This document shows, one piece after another, positions 53,470 to 62,873 of a DNA stretch of 64,000 nucleotides (positions are counted from its first letter, which is position 1; each line of letters begins with the position of its first letter). A model generated the notes under the pieces. It was not told the origin of the DNA, did no database searches, and worked only from the letters and a program-made list of their open reading frames with translations. The stretch comes from Mycolicibacterium sp. MU0053 (lineage in GTDB: Bacteria; Actinomycetota; Actinomycetes; Mycobacteriales; Mycobacteriaceae), in NCBI RefSeq assembly GCF_963378095.1, contig NZ_OY726397.1, positions 4,774,001 to 4,838,000 on the forward strand. The letters run 5' to 3'. Made by a program: the position numbers and the translations under genes.

Positions 53470-55874
53470 GGATCCGCCTCCGGCGCGCCGTCGCTGGACA
53501 GCGGGCGACGGTCGGATGCGTAGCGTGACGGGCCACCCCCGGTCGTGGCCGTGAGCCCGGTCCGGTCCTCCGCCGCCTCGGCGTGCTCCTCCACGAACAG
53601 CGTCTCGGCCGGCAACGTGTGCGTCGTCGCCTTGATCCCGTGCCGCACGCCCAGCCACGCGATCCAGACGAACGGCAGTACGCCGCCCAGGATGAACAGG
53701 AAGTCACCGGGCATCCGCAACCACTCCAACACGGCGTTGCCGGGTTGGGTGATGTAGCCCAGGGTCCGGGCCTCGTAATAGCCGTCGTTGACCGAATGCC
53801 AGAGCTGAAGGACCCCGAGCGGCAGCAGGGTTGCGAAGACCATCCAGGCCAGACCGATGTTCAAGCACCAGAAGGAGACCTTCGCCAGCTTCTCCGGCCA
53901 GCGCTGCGGCGGGATGATGTAGCGCAGGGCGAACAGCGCCAGACCGACGGCCAGCATCCCGTAGACGCCCATCATCGCCCCGTGCGCGTGGTTGGCGGTG
54001 AGCGCGGTACCGATCTGATAGTAGGAGACGATCGGCAGGTTGATCAGGAACCCGAATATCCCGGCCCCCACGAAGTTCCAGAAGCCGACGGCGACCAGGA
54101 ACATCACTGCCCAGCGGTGCGGGAACGGCGCGCTGCTGCGGGACTGCTGCCGCGACCCCAGCTGTAGGAACGTCCAGGCCTCGACGGTGAGGAACGTCAG
54201 CGGGATCACTTCCAGCGCGGAGAAGAATGCACCGAGGGCCATGTGCTCCACCGGTGTTCCGGAGAAGTACAGGTGGTGCATGGTGCCGATCACGCCGCCC
54301 ATCGAGTAGAGGATGACGTCCAAGAAGATGAGCTGAATCGCGATCTTGCGTCGCACCACGCCCAGCATCACGAAGATGTAGGCGACCATGACGGTGGTGA
54401 ACAGCTCGAGGAAGTCCTCGACCCAGAGGTGCACGACCCAGAACCGCCAGAACTCGGCGACGGTGAGGTGTGTCTCGGTGCCGGCGAGCATGCCGACGGC
54501 GTAGAACGCGGGGATCGCCAGTCCCGCGTAGAAGAACAGCCACGGCATGTTGAGCTTGCTCTCGGTCTTCAGCCGGGACCGGATCGAGCGATAGATGATC
54601 GCCATCCACAGAAACAGCCCGACGACGAGCAAGATCTGCCAGAACCGCGGCAGATCGAGGTACTCCCATTGCTGGTCGAAGAAGATCGAGCCCTTGGCCC
54701 AGTCGACCCCGAAAGTGCTCAGCGCCGTCCCGACCAACGTCCCGGCAACCACGACGAACAGCGCGCCGAGTAGGGCGTAGGCGAGCCAGGACTGCCGGCG
54801 CGGTTCCCGCCCGGAGATGATCGGCGCCAGGAAGATTCCGGCGGCGAGGAAAGACGCCGCCGTCCACAACAAAGACAGCTGCACGTGCCAGGTGCGCGCC
54901 AGATTGAACGGCAGGATCTGGGCCAGATCGATGCCGAAGAAGTTGCTCAGGTCGGCCCGATAATGCTCAATGGCGCCACCGAGCACCGCTTGGCCGAGGA
55001 AGAGCACCGCCACGACGAGAAAGAACCAGGCCGTGGCTTTCTGCGCCGGCGTGATGGCCACCTCACCGGGCTGCCGGAATGCCAGCGACGGGGTTTCGGC
55101 TGCGTGCCAACCGATCTTGCGGCTCCAGCGACCGTAGAGGGCGAACAGTGCCCCGAGGCCGGCCAGCAGCGCAATGAGCGACATGGCCGACCAGACCAGG
55201 ATGTCGGCCGTCGGCGTGTTCCCGACCCGCTGCTCCGGTGGCCAATTGTTGGTGTACGAGTACTGATGGCCGTCCCGCTCTGCCGCACTGGCCCAGGCGG
55301 TCCAGCTGAAAAATGCGGTCAGATCATGGATTTCCTGCGGGTCGGTGATCATCCGCGGCAGTAATCCGTGCTCGGTCGAGTCGGTGCCGAAGTAGTCCGC
55401 ATAGTAGGCGCGGATCGCTTCGAAGGCGCTCACTTGCGCCGCGGTGAACTCCAGGGTTCCGGTGGCCTCGTCGTAGCGGTTGGTCCGCATCATCGTCACG
55501 AGATCCGCGGTGGGGTCGGGCGACCCCTCGGTCCGCAACGTGTCGGCGACGTGATCGGCGGACAGCCGCAGGTATTCGGCCGTGTAGTCCGGTCCGAGGT
55601 AGCCGCCGTGCCCCATCACCGAGCCGTACTGCTGCAGGCCGCGACGCAGGAAAATCTGCTGGCCCGAGGCGATCTGCTGTTCGGTGTACAGCGCGTCACC
55701 GGTTGGACCGACGACGCGCTGCGGCAGCGGCATCGAGTCGGAGTACGTGCGGACCGCCAGCAGTCCCATCACGAGGAAACCGAAGACCATGACCAGGGCC
55801 ACGCCCTGGACCCACCCTTTTGAGATCGCGAGCTCAGACTTCGCTGCGTTCGCCTCCGAAGACTGCTTTGCCAT
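53466..55874 (-). CDS. norB: Quinol-dependent nitric oxide reductase (qNor)
   Basis: 802-residue single-subunit NO reductase that reduces 2 NO to N2O at the membrane with quinol electrons. About 14 hydrophobic segments; the N-terminal region before the first core helices is the cytochrome-c-like fused extension of qNor (LYTEQQIASGQQIFLRRGLQ, YLGPDYTAEYL). Core ligands are in WHVQLSLLWTA, HLWVEDFLELF (His and Glu), MHHLYFSG (paired His) and HAHGAMMG. Start ATG 55874. The operon encodes three further small membrane or scaffold proteins. Upstream, TTGACC and a GCGATA direct repeat may form a regulated promoter. Likely role: NO detoxification. Confidence 0.93.
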   Translation of the reverse strand: MAKQSSEANAAKSELAISKGWVQGVALVMVFGFLVMGLLAVRTYSDSMPLPQRVVGPTGDALYTEQQIASGQQIFLRRGLQQYGSVMGHGGYLGPDYTAEYLRLSADHVADTLRTEGSPDPTADLVTMMRTNRYDEATGTLEFTAAQVSAFEAIRAYYADYFGTDSTEHGLLPRMITDPQEIHDLTAFFSWTAWASAAERDGHQYSYTNNWPPEQRVGNTPTADILVWSAMSLIALLAGLGALFALYGRWSRKIGWHAAETPSLAFRQPGEVAITPAQKATAWFFLVVAVLFLGQAVLGGAIEHYRADLSNFFGIDLAQILPFNLARTWHVQLSLLWTAASFLAAGIFLAPIISGREPRRQSWLAYALLGALFVVVAGTLVGTALSTFGVDWAKGSIFFDQQWEYLDLPRFWQILLVVGLFLWMAIIYRSIRSRLKTESKLNMPWLFFYAGLAIPAFYAVGMLAGTETHLTVAEFWRFWVVHLWVEDFLELFTTVMVAYIFVMLGVVRRKIAIQLIFLDVILYSMGGVIGTMHHLYFSGTPVEHMALGAFFSALEVIPLTFLTVEAWTFLQLGSRQQSRSSAPFPHRWAVMFLVAVGFWNFVGAGIFGFLINLPIVSYYQIGTALTANHAHGAMMGVYGMLAVGLALFALRYIIPPQRWPEKLAKVSFWCLNIGLAWMVFATLLPLGVLQLWHSVNDGYYEARTLGYITQPGNAVLEWLRMPGDFLFILGGVLPFVWIAWLGVRHGIKATTHTLPAETLFVEEHAEAAEDRTGLTATTGGGPSRYASDRRPLSSDGAPEADP

Positions 55875-55892
55875 CGCCCGCCCCCCCGGTGA

Positions 55893-55921
55893 TATCGCCC
55901 TATCGCAGCATCTCTGGTCAA
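55893..55921 (-). promoter_or_regulatory. Candidate norB promoter with direct repeat
   Basis: Minus strand: TTGACC (55921-55916) as -35, a 17-base spacer and GCGATA (55898-55893) in the -10 position. A second GCGATA lies at 55906-55901, giving GCGATA-GG-GCGATA, a possible regulator site. The -10 match is weak. Confidence 0.4.
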
Positions 55922-56069
55922 GGTAGCGAAAAGCCGCCCGGAAATCGTGCGATGCGCCAAATTGCGTCACCCCGCGCCGGTCAGAGCAGCGGGTGCCATC
56001 CAGTAGACAACCCCGGCACGGGGCTTCCGCGCGAGAACTGCCGCGTCGGTGGGGCGGTATGGTGCGGAC

Positions 56070-56873
56070 GTGGCTATCCGCGACCATGGCGATCCCGGCG
56101 ACGCCCCGAGCGTCCCACCACCGTTGACCGAGGTGGTGAATTCGGTCCGCCCGTCGGCCGCCGAAGAGGCCCGCACCATCGCTGCGTCCACCAACGTCGG
56201 CACCCTGGCCAGCCTGACCGCCACCGGCGATCCGTGGGCCTCGTTCGTCACCTACGGCCTGCTCGACGGCGCACCGGTGCTGTGCGTGTCCCACATGGCC
56301 GAGCACGGCCGGAACCTGGCCGGGGACCCGCGCGCCAGCATCGCGATCGTGGCACCGTCCACCGAGGCCGACCCGCTGGCCAACGGCCGCATCACGCTGG
56401 CGGGCACGGTCGAGGAACCCACCGGCGCGGAACTGGCCGCGGCGCGGGACGCCCATGTGGCGGCAGTGCCCGCGGCGAAGTACTACATCGACTACAGCGA
56501 TTTCACCGTGTGGGTGCTGCGGGTGGACCGGGCGCGCTGGGTGGGCGGCTACGGCCGGATGGATTCGGCCACCGGTCCGGCCTATTCGGCGGCCCGCCCG
56601 GACCCCGTCGCACCGCATGCCGCGGGTGCGATCGCGCACCTCAACGCCGACCACGCCGACTCGCTGGCGTTGCTGGCGCGCACCCTGGGCGGCTTCCCCG
56701 ACACCGACACCGCGCTGTGCACCGGTGCCGACCGGTACGGTCTGGATCTCAAGGTCAGCACGCCCCGCGGGGTCGCGTACACGCGGATCGGCTACTCGGA
56801 CCCACTGGATTCCGCCGACCAGATGCGCACGGCAGCTGTGGAATTGGTCGGTCGGGCACGCGACCTCAGCTAG
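56070..56873 (+). CDS. HugZ-like / PPOX-fold heme-utilisation protein
   Basis: 267-residue split-barrel protein: N-terminal pyridoxamine-oxidase-like domain ([40 protein letters not shown]) and a C-terminal DUF2470-type domain ([20 protein letters not shown], with the conserved His and Asp). This architecture is HugZ-like, associated with heme degradation or heme binding in other bacteria. GTG 56070 ([13 protein letters not shown]) is preferred; a GTG at 56049 is also in frame. The next gene is another split-barrel protein 20 bases later, so the two are likely cotranscribed. Confidence 0.8.
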   Translation: MAIRDHGDPGDAPSVPPPLTEVVNSVRPSAAEEARTIAASTNVGTLASLTATGDPWASFVTYGLLDGAPVLCVSHMAEHGRNLAGDPRASIAIVAPSTEADPLANGRITLAGTVEEPTGAELAAARDAHVAAVPAAKYYIDYSDFTVWVLRVDRARWVGGYGRMDSATGPAYSAARPDPVAPHAAGAIAHLNADHADSLALLARTLGGFPDTDTALCTGADRYGLDLKVSTPRGVAYTRIGYSDPLDSADQMRTAAVELVGRARDLS

Positions 56874-56892
56874 CTCGCCTACCCTGGGTGAG

Positions 56893-57312
56893 GTGGCCGA
56901 GTCGATCAGCGAGGCAGTGCTGCAGGCGTTCAACGATGCCCGCGTCGCGCGGCTGGCGACCGTGGATGCCACCGGCCAACCGCACCTCGTCCCGATCGTG
57001 TTCGCCCTCAACGACCAGCACATTTACACCGCCGTCGACGGCAAGCCCAAATCCGGTACGCGACTGCGGCGGCTGGCCAACATCGCCGACCGGCCCGCCG
57101 TCAGCGTACTCGTCGATCACTACAGCGAGGACTGGGCACTGCTGTGGTGGGTGCGCGCCGACGGTCGGGCCGCGGTGCACGACGACGGTCCGGTCGCACA
57201 CACCGGACGCGACCTGTTGCGTGCCAAATACGCCCAGTACGACACCGTCTCGCTGGACGGCCCGGTGATCGACATCGAGGTGCACACCTGGGCCTCCTGG
57301 ACCGGCGGCTGA
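56893..57312 (+). CDS. PPOX-class F420-dependent oxidoreductase (TIGR03668-like)
   Basis: 139-residue split beta-barrel protein of the mycobacterial F420-binding PPOX group. [22 protein letters not shown] opens the barrel, [28 protein letters not shown] binds phosphate of the cofactor, and [15 protein letters not shown] follows. Members use F420H2 or flavin for small-molecule reduction. GTG 56893 is selected by homology. It follows the HugZ-like gene. Confidence 0.83.
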   Translation: MAESISEAVLQAFNDARVARLATVDATGQPHLVPIVFALNDQHIYTAVDGKPKSGTRLRRLANIADRPAVSVLVDHYSEDWALLWWVRADGRAAVHDDGPVAHTGRDLLRAKYAQYDTVSLDGPVIDIEVHTWASWTGG

Positions 57313-57422
57313 GGCCCCACGCGCACGAATGGCGTGACATTTGAGCGGCAATCTGTAAAGTCAGCGTGGTGCCGGTTCCAGCGTGATCCGGCACGCCACG
57401 CCGATCCAGAGAGGCCACTGCA

Positions 57423-57902
57423 TTGGGCATCGTGACCACCAGTTCCGCGACGACGTTCCAACACTCCCCGGAGGTGGTGTACGACTTCGTCACCAACCCG
57501 AACAACTGGACCAAGACCTACCCGGGGAGCAAATACGTCGGCAAGCTCGACGATCTGCCGCTCGAGGTCGGTGACACCTGGGAGGAGGCCGGTCCCGACG
57601 GCGCGCACATCTACACCTGGCACCTGGCGATCGCCATGCGACCCCGGCTGTGGATGTTCAACTCGGTCGGACGGCTCGGCCACGACCGCGACGGCAACGG
57701 CGGGTTCGACGGCCGGATCACCGTGCAGTACCACTTCAGCGAGCCGGGCCACGGGACGCTGTTCACCCGCACGATGACCATCGAGGCCTACCGCGATGCG
57801 CCGATGCCCGACAAGTTCTTCCAGATCGTGAACCCCGCGTTCATCGATCGCTACCACGCCGCGATCACCCGGGAACTCGACGCCGTCGCGGCGGGTGCCT
57901 AG
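57423..57902 (+). CDS. SRPBCC-family (START-like) protein
   Basis: 159-residue helix-grip protein. Opening SATTFQHSPEVVYDFVTNPNNWTKTYPGS, followed by GDTWEEAGPDGAHIYTWHLAI, and a C-terminal helix. Binds hydrophobic ligand or is a cyclase-like protein. The start is TTG 57423; GTG 57432 nearby is possible. Its stop (CTAG palindrome) is shared with the convergent esterase gene, overlapping by four bases. Confidence 0.78.
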   Translation: MGIVTTSSATTFQHSPEVVYDFVTNPNNWTKTYPGSKYVGKLDDLPLEVGDTWEEAGPDGAHIYTWHLAIAMRPRLWMFNSVGRLGHDRDGNGGFDGRITVQYHFSEPGHGTLFTRTMTIEAYRDAPMPDKFFQIVNPAFIDRYHAAITRELDAVAAGA

Positions 57903-58849
57903 CGGTGCAGCGCCGCGCGCAGCGCCGCCCCCTGCAGCGCGAACAGCTGCCGGCTGACCTCCCAGTCGGGCAGCATGGAATCGAAGCCGTGGCAGGTGCC
58001 CGCCAGCACATGTAGTTCCGTGCTGACGCCGGCCCACAGCAGCCGCAGCGCGTAATCGATGGCCTCGTCGCGCAGCGGGTCCAGCTCGGAGCAGCTGATG
58101 AACGCCGCGGGCAGGCCGGTGAGATCGTCGGTGCGCCCCGGCACCGCGGCCGCCGGACGCACCGCCGCATAATGGCGCCACATCTGTTCGGCGGCCGGAC
58201 CGTCGAAACCCGGTGTCGCGGTGAACTCTTGCTTGGCGGGGCTGAGCCCGTCGTCGAGCACCGGCTGATGCAGCAGCTGGAACACCAGCGGCGGCACCTC
58301 GCCCCGCGCGGCCGACTGCGCCAGACCGGCCGCCAGGGCGCCGCCGGCGCTGCTACCCGCCACCGCGATCCGGTCGGCGTCGATGTCCAGTTCGTCCGCG
58401 GTGTCGACAGCCCACTGCAGTACCGCGGCGACATCCTCGACGGCGGCGGGGTATGGGTGCTCCGGGGCCAGCCGGTAGTCGACCGAGATCACGGTGCATT
58501 CGGCGCGCCGCGCCAACTCCACGCACTGCAGATGGTCGGTGTCCAGGTTGCCCAGCACGAATGCGCCGCCGTGGCAATACACCACGGCCGGCGCCGAGGC
58601 TGGTCCGGCGCGGTAGATCCGTACCGGAATCGTGCGCCGCGCACCCGCGACCCGGACCTGCCGATCGACGATGTCGATCCCGAAGGTATCCAGTTGGGCG
58701 GCCGCCTGTCGACGCCGCTCGTTGAGCGATTCGCGCACCGCGGGAAGCAGTTCGGCGCTGAGGTCGGTCCGGAACTCGGCCAGTGGCCGCAACGCCGGCC
58801 GGAGCCGGTCATTGGGGTCCGCACCGGCCGGGGGCGGCGACGCGGTCAC
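57899..58849 (-). CDS. HSL-type (LipH-like) alpha/beta-hydrolase esterase
   Basis: 316-residue esterase of the hormone-sensitive lipase family. The HGG motif VVYCHGGAFVLGN, nucleophile GSSAGGALAAG, acid Asp in SELDPLRDEA and His in GTCHGFDSM. It hydrolyses esters, including lactone or ester products of a Baeyer-Villiger reaction. The GTG at 58849 overlaps the BVMO stop by four bases, the tightest link in the operon, so it probably acts on the BVMO product. Confidence 0.88.
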   Translation of the reverse strand: MTASPPPAGADPNDRLRPALRPLAEFRTDLSAELLPAVRESLNERRRQAAAQLDTFGIDIVDRQVRVAGARRTIPVRIYRAGPASAPAVVYCHGGAFVLGNLDTDHLQCVELARRAECTVISVDYRLAPEHPYPAAVEDVAAVLQWAVDTADELDIDADRIAVAGSSAGGALAAGLAQSAARGEVPPLVFQLLHQPVLDDGLSPAKQEFTATPGFDGPAAEQMWRHYAAVRPAAAVPGRTDDLTGLPAAFISCSELDPLRDEAIDYALRLLWAGVSTELHVLAGTCHGFDSMLPDWEVSRQLFALQGAALRAALHR

Positions 58850-60366
58850 TGCGCGGCCGCCGAATGCGACCGCAGCTGCAGCGGTTCGGCAGCTTCGGGT
58901 TCCGGCTCAAAGGTGTAGTCCCGCAACTGGAACCGGCGTGTCATCGCCCAGAACGCCCGGGCGCTGCGCGGCCACTGCGTGACGACGCGGCCGTTGGCGG
59001 CCCGAAAGTAGTTGCTGCAGCGCGTGGTCCACACGGTGCCGACCATCCACCGGTCGATCTTGGCGACGTAGTCGGCGGTGGCATCGCGGCGGACCGCCAG
59101 GTAGGACTTGCGTTTGCGCCGCATCTGCTGCAGCGCCCGGACCACGTAGCGGGCCTGCGCCTCCAGCACGAAGATCACGCTGTTGGAGCCGACGTTGGTG
59201 TTGGGCCCGTACAGCATGAAGAAATTCGGGAAGCCGGGCACCGCCATCCCCAGGTACGCATAGGCACCGTCGCGCCAGGTGTCCTGCAGCGCCACCCCGC
59301 CTTCCCCGCGCACGTCGATCTGCCCGAGGTAGTCCGCCACGGCGTAGCCGGTGGCGCACACCACCACATCGACTTCGAGGTCGGTGCCGTCGGCGGTGAC
59401 CAGCGACCGCGCCCGCAGCGCCTTGGCCGGGGACGAGACCACCTCGACGTTCTCCTTGGTCAACGCCTGCAGGTAGTCGGTGGCGAACACCAACCGCTTG
59501 CAGCCCAGGGGGTGATCCGGTGTCAGCCGGGCCCGCAGTTCGTCGTCGGGCACATTCGCGTCCAGTGCCGTCAGCGCGAGCGCCTTGAACTGCTGGGTCT
59601 TGTCGCTGCCGTGCTCGATCACCGCGATGTTCGATTCGCTGCGCCACCACAGCCTGGTGCGGTACATCCGCTTCGCGAGCGGGACGTGCCGGAAGATCCA
59701 CTTCTCCCGGTCGGTGTAGGGACGGTCGGGCTTGGGCAGGATCCAGGTCGGCGAGCGCTGCACCGAGTACACCTGCGCGGCCTGCCGCGCGATCTCCGGA
59801 AGAACCTGGGCGGCAGTGGATCCGGTGCCCAGCACCGCGACCCGGGCCCCGGCCAGCTCAACCGAGTGGTCCCACTTCGCGGTGTGCATGACGGTACCCG
59901 CGAAGGGTTCCTCTTCGACCAGGTCGGGCGCCAGGGGTTGGTTGAACACCCCCACCGCCGAGACGACGACGTCGAAGACGTGTTCGTCGCCCGCCCCGGT
60001 CGTCAGGCGCCAGGTGCGGGTCAACCCGTTCCAGGTGGCCGCCACGATCTCGGTGTTCAACTGCAGATGTGCCTGCAGCTGGTGGCGGCGCGCGCAGTCC
60101 TCGAAATAGCGCAGGATCTCGGGTTGATCCGACCACAGCCGCGACCAGTGCGGGTTGAGATCGAACGAGAACGAGTAGAGGTGCGACTTCACATCGCAAG
60201 CCAGGCCGGGATAGGTGTTGGTGCGCCACGTGCCGCCCACCCCGTCCTCGCGGTCGAAGATCGTGAAGCGCTCGAAGCCGGCCTTCTTCAAGAAGACCCC
60301 CAGCGCCAGGCCGCCCGGGCCGGCGCCGATGACGCCCACCGACAGGCCATTCGTCATTGCGCTCAT
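58846..60366 (-). CDS. Baeyer-Villiger-type flavin monooxygenase
   Basis: 506-residue FAD/NADPH monooxygenase. N-terminal FAD motif VIGAGPGGLALGVFLKKAG, GGTWRTNTYPGLACDVKSHLYSF, fingerprint FAGTVMHTAKWDHS, second motif VLGTGSTAAQ, and ATGYAVADYL near the C-terminus. It inserts an oxygen atom into a cyclic or linear ketone, giving a lactone or ester. The start is ATG 60366, overlapping the SDR stop; MTNGL at 60357 is an alternative start. Part of the catabolic operon. Confidence 0.92.
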   Translation of the reverse strand: MSAMTNGLSVGVIGAGPGGLALGVFLKKAGFERFTIFDREDGVGGTWRTNTYPGLACDVKSHLYSFSFDLNPHWSRLWSDQPEILRYFEDCARRHQLQAHLQLNTEIVAATWNGLTRTWRLTTGAGDEHVFDVVVSAVGVFNQPLAPDLVEEEPFAGTVMHTAKWDHSVELAGARVAVLGTGSTAAQVLPEIARQAAQVYSVQRSPTWILPKPDRPYTDREKWIFRHVPLAKRMYRTRLWWRSESNIAVIEHGSDKTQQFKALALTALDANVPDDELRARLTPDHPLGCKRLVFATDYLQALTKENVEVVSSPAKALRARSLVTADGTDLEVDVVVCATGYAVADYLGQIDVRGEGGVALQDTWRDGAYAYLGMAVPGFPNFFMLYGPNTNVGSNSVIFVLEAQARYVVRALQQMRRKRKSYLAVRRDATADYVAKIDRWMVGTVWTTRCSNYFRAANGRVVTQWPRSARAFWAMTRRFQLRDYTFEPEPEAAEPLQLRSHSAAAQ

Positions 60367-61097
60367 CCCATCTGCAGCGTTTGACCGCCGTCGACCACGA
60401 GTTCGGAACCGGTGATGAACGAGGCGTGCTCGGATACCAGGAAGGCGACCGCGTCGGCGATCTCGGCGGGTTTGCCGAGGCGGCCACTGACCGCCGAGGT
60501 GGCCAGCTTCGCCTGGGTGGGCTCGTCGAGCATCGGAGTCTGCACCGGACCGGGCAGCACCGCGTTGACGCGGATACCGATGCCCGCGAGTTCGGCGGCC
60601 ACGATCTGGGTCAGTCCGCGCAGCGCCCACTTCGAGGATCCGTAGGCGGCGTGGTTGGGGAATGCCCGGATCGCGCCGGTGCTGCAGGTGTTGACGATGG
60701 CCGCACCGTGGGCTTCCCGCAGCGCCGGCAGGCAGGCCTGAATACCCAGGAACGCGCCCAGACAGTTGACCCGCCAGGCCCGTTCGAAGCCGGCCTGGTC
60801 CTCGTCGGCGATCGCGGCCCGATGCAGCACCCCGGCGTTGTTCACCAGGGTGGTCAGCAGGCCCAGGCGGGTGGCGACCTGCTCGACCGCCCGGCTCCAC
60901 TGGTCCTCGGAGGTGACGTCCAACGGCACCGCGATCACACCTGGATCGTCGAGTGCCGCGACGCCGGCGGTGAGTTCCTCGGTCCGCACGTCGCAGGCCG
61001 CCACCGCGAAGCCGTCGCGGCGCAGGCGGGCCACGATCGCCGCACCCTGGCCGCGGGCCGCCCCGGTCACCAGGGCGATCCGGTCTGTCGCCGTCAT
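60363..61097 (-). CDS. Short-chain dehydrogenase/reductase
   Basis: 244-residue SDR. LVTGAARGQGAAIVARL (TGxxxGxG), DVTSEDQ, NNAGV, the catalytic Ser in NTCSTGAI and YGSSKWAL (YxxxK). The N-terminal acidic residue in CDVRTE favours NAD. Start ATG 61097; the longer frame to 61145 overlaps the aldolase. It likely supplies the ketone for the BVMO or oxidises a product alcohol. Confidence 0.88.
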   Translation of the reverse strand: MTATDRIALVTGAARGQGAAIVARLRRDGFAVAACDVRTEELTAGVAALDDPGVIAVPLDVTSEDQWSRAVEQVATRLGLLTTLVNNAGVLHRAAIADEDQAGFERAWRVNCLGAFLGIQACLPALREAHGAAIVNTCSTGAIRAFPNHAAYGSSKWALRGLTQIVAAELAGIGIRVNAVLPGPVQTPMLDEPTQAKLATSAVSGRLGKPAEIADAVAFLVSEHASFITGSELVVDGGQTLQMG

Positions 61098-61098
61098 G

Positions 61099-61890
61099 TC
61101 AGCTGTATCCCTTCGACGTGTCCTCGACCGCGGTCGGCCGTTCACCGGTGGCCTCGCGCAGATGTTCGGCCGCGCCGCGGCGCAGCGCCTGGGACTCCGA
61201 GGCCAGCGAGATCAGCTGAAATCCCCACCCTGCCACCAGGTTTCCGATCCGGCCAGCACCCGCGTGAATACCGGTGACCAGCCCCGCCGCGGCGGCGGTG
61301 CGCTGAATCTCTTGGACGGTGTCGGTGACTTCGGCGGTCTCCCACAGCCCCGGCACCGGGTGGCCGAGCGAGATCGCGAGGTCGGCCGGTCCCACATAGA
61401 TGCCAGAAAGCCCTGGCACGGCGCAGATGTCGGCAAGGTTCGCGCACCCGGCCGCGGTCTCGATCATCGCGTACACGCCGGCGCGTGCCTCCAGCGCCGC
61501 GGTGTCGACGCCGAGGCCGGCCCGCAGCGGTCCGAAGCTGCGCACCCCGGCGGGGGCATACCTGGTGGCCGCCACCGCCTGGGCGGCCTGCTCCGGGGTC
61601 TCCACCATTGCGATGATCACCGCATCCGCGCCGGCGTCGAGCACCCGGCCGATGGGAGCCGGTGCGGCCGAGGGCAACCGCACCGCGGTCGCGATCGGGA
61701 CGTGTTCGAGGCGGCGCAGCAGCAGCGCCGCGTCGGCGTCGCTCAGGTAGCCGTGTTGGGTATCGAGTCCGACGTAGTCGTAGCCGGCCGCGGCGAACTC
61801 CTCGGGGCCGAGCAGCGTCGGTCCCACCACCCACCCGCCCCAGGCGCGGGCACCGCCGGCCAGGGCCGACTGCAGTCTGCTCGCCGTCAC
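61099..61890 (-). CDS. HpcH/HpaI-family aldolase
   Basis: 263-residue class II pyruvate-type aldolase. GWVVGPTLLGPEEFAAAGYD-like substrate loop, DTQHGY and MIETAAGCANL (metal Glu), then GPADLAISLG (metal Asp). It cleaves 4-hydroxy-2-oxo acids to pyruvate plus an aldehyde. GTG 61890 overlaps the upstream ADH stop by four bases. It probably catalyses the final carbon-carbon cleavage of the pathway. Confidence 0.87.
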   Translation of the reverse strand: MTASRLQSALAGGARAWGGWVVGPTLLGPEEFAAAGYDYVGLDTQHGYLSDADAALLLRRLEHVPIATAVRLPSAAPAPIGRVLDAGADAVIIAMVETPEQAAQAVAATRYAPAGVRSFGPLRAGLGVDTAALEARAGVYAMIETAAGCANLADICAVPGLSGIYVGPADLAISLGHPVPGLWETAEVTDTVQEIQRTAAAAGLVTGIHAGAGRIGNLVAGWGFQLISLASESQALRRGAAEHLREATGERPTAVEDTSKGYS

Positions 61891-62870
61891 GCCGGACTCC
61901 CCTCGTCCGCGATCGCGATCTTGACCCGGCCGGGCTCGGGTCGACACGCCAACTCGAAGGCGGCCGGCACCTGGTCCACCGAGAAGGTGTGAGTGATGTA
62001 GTTCGGCAACAGCTCGGGGTGGTCCCGAGCGAAATCGTCGGCGGCGCACAGCATCCGGGCGCGGTCCAGCGTCACCCCCGAGCGCAGCGTCAGGTTGTTG
62101 CGCAGCATGGTCCGCATCGAGATCGGGTAGCTGTCGTCGTCGGGCACGCCGAAGTAGAAGACGGTACCGCCGAAGGCCGCCGCCTCGATCGCATGGCTCA
62201 GCGTCGCGACCTGGTGCCCCACCGCCTCGATCACGATGGCCGGACGATCGGTCGCGGACAGGTGGACCACCCAGCGGTCGCTGGTGGCGCGCACCATCTC
62301 GTCGACGCCGAACGCCGCGGCCAGGGGGGCGCGGTCCACCGGGTCAACCCCGGTCACCTGGGCGGCGCCCAATGCCTTTGCGACATAGGAGAACAGCAGG
62401 CCGATCGAGCCCTGGCCGATGACTGCCACCCGGCGGCCCGCGATCTCGGGGAGCTGTTCGAACGCGTACAGCACACATGCCAACGGCTGCAGTCCCACCG
62501 CCTGGGCGGGGGTCAGGGCCGGGTCATAGGACGCCAGCCCGTTTCCGTCGGCCACAACGTAACCCATCAGGCCGTCGAATCCCGAGGCCCACCCCACCAC
62601 CCGGTCCCCCGGCCGGTGGTGGGGATGCCGGCTGGCCAGCACCTCGCCGGCGATCTCATGCACCGGGAAGCCGTTCATCTCCGCCGCGCACGCCCCGGTG
62701 TCACCGGGCAGCTTGCCCTGGGTGCCCCGGTACCCGGGCAGGTCGCTGCCGCAGATACCGGCCGCCTCGAACCTCAGCAGGACCTGTTGGTCGGCAAGGG
62801 ATTCCGGTTCGGGGGCGGGCAGCTCCCGGCGCTCGAAAGTGTACGGGGCGGTCAGCCGATAGGACCACAT
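61887..62870 (-). CDS. Zinc-dependent alcohol dehydrogenase (MDR superfamily), catabolic operon
   Basis: 327-residue medium-chain dehydrogenase. Catalytic zinc CGSDLPGYRG, the Rossmann motif VIGQGSIGLLF, and VIEAVGHQVATLSHAIEAAAFGG. The four-Cys structural lobe of classical ADHs seems absent. It would oxidise the alcohol made by the P450 to a ketone. It follows the P450 by three bases and overlaps the aldolase by four. Confidence 0.86.
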   Translation of the reverse strand: MWSYRLTAPYTFERRELPAPEPESLADQQVLLRFEAAGICGSDLPGYRGTQGKLPGDTGACAAEMNGFPVHEIAGEVLASRHPHHRPGDRVVGWASGFDGLMGYVVADGNGLASYDPALTPAQAVGLQPLACVLYAFEQLPEIAGRRVAVIGQGSIGLLFSYVAKALGAAQVTGVDPVDRAPLAAAFGVDEMVRATSDRWVVHLSATDRPAIVIEAVGHQVATLSHAIEAAAFGGTVFYFGVPDDDSYPISMRTMLRNNLTLRSGVTLDRARMLCAADDFARDHPELLPNYITHTFSVDQVPAAFELACRPEPGRVKIAIADEGSPA

Positions 62871-62873
62871 GAG

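Noticed and set aside
53466..57023. 1185-residue norB with an extra N-terminal region
   Set aside because: The upstream 383 residues are low-complexity and opposite the HugZ and PPOX genes; ATG 55874 begins the true qNor.
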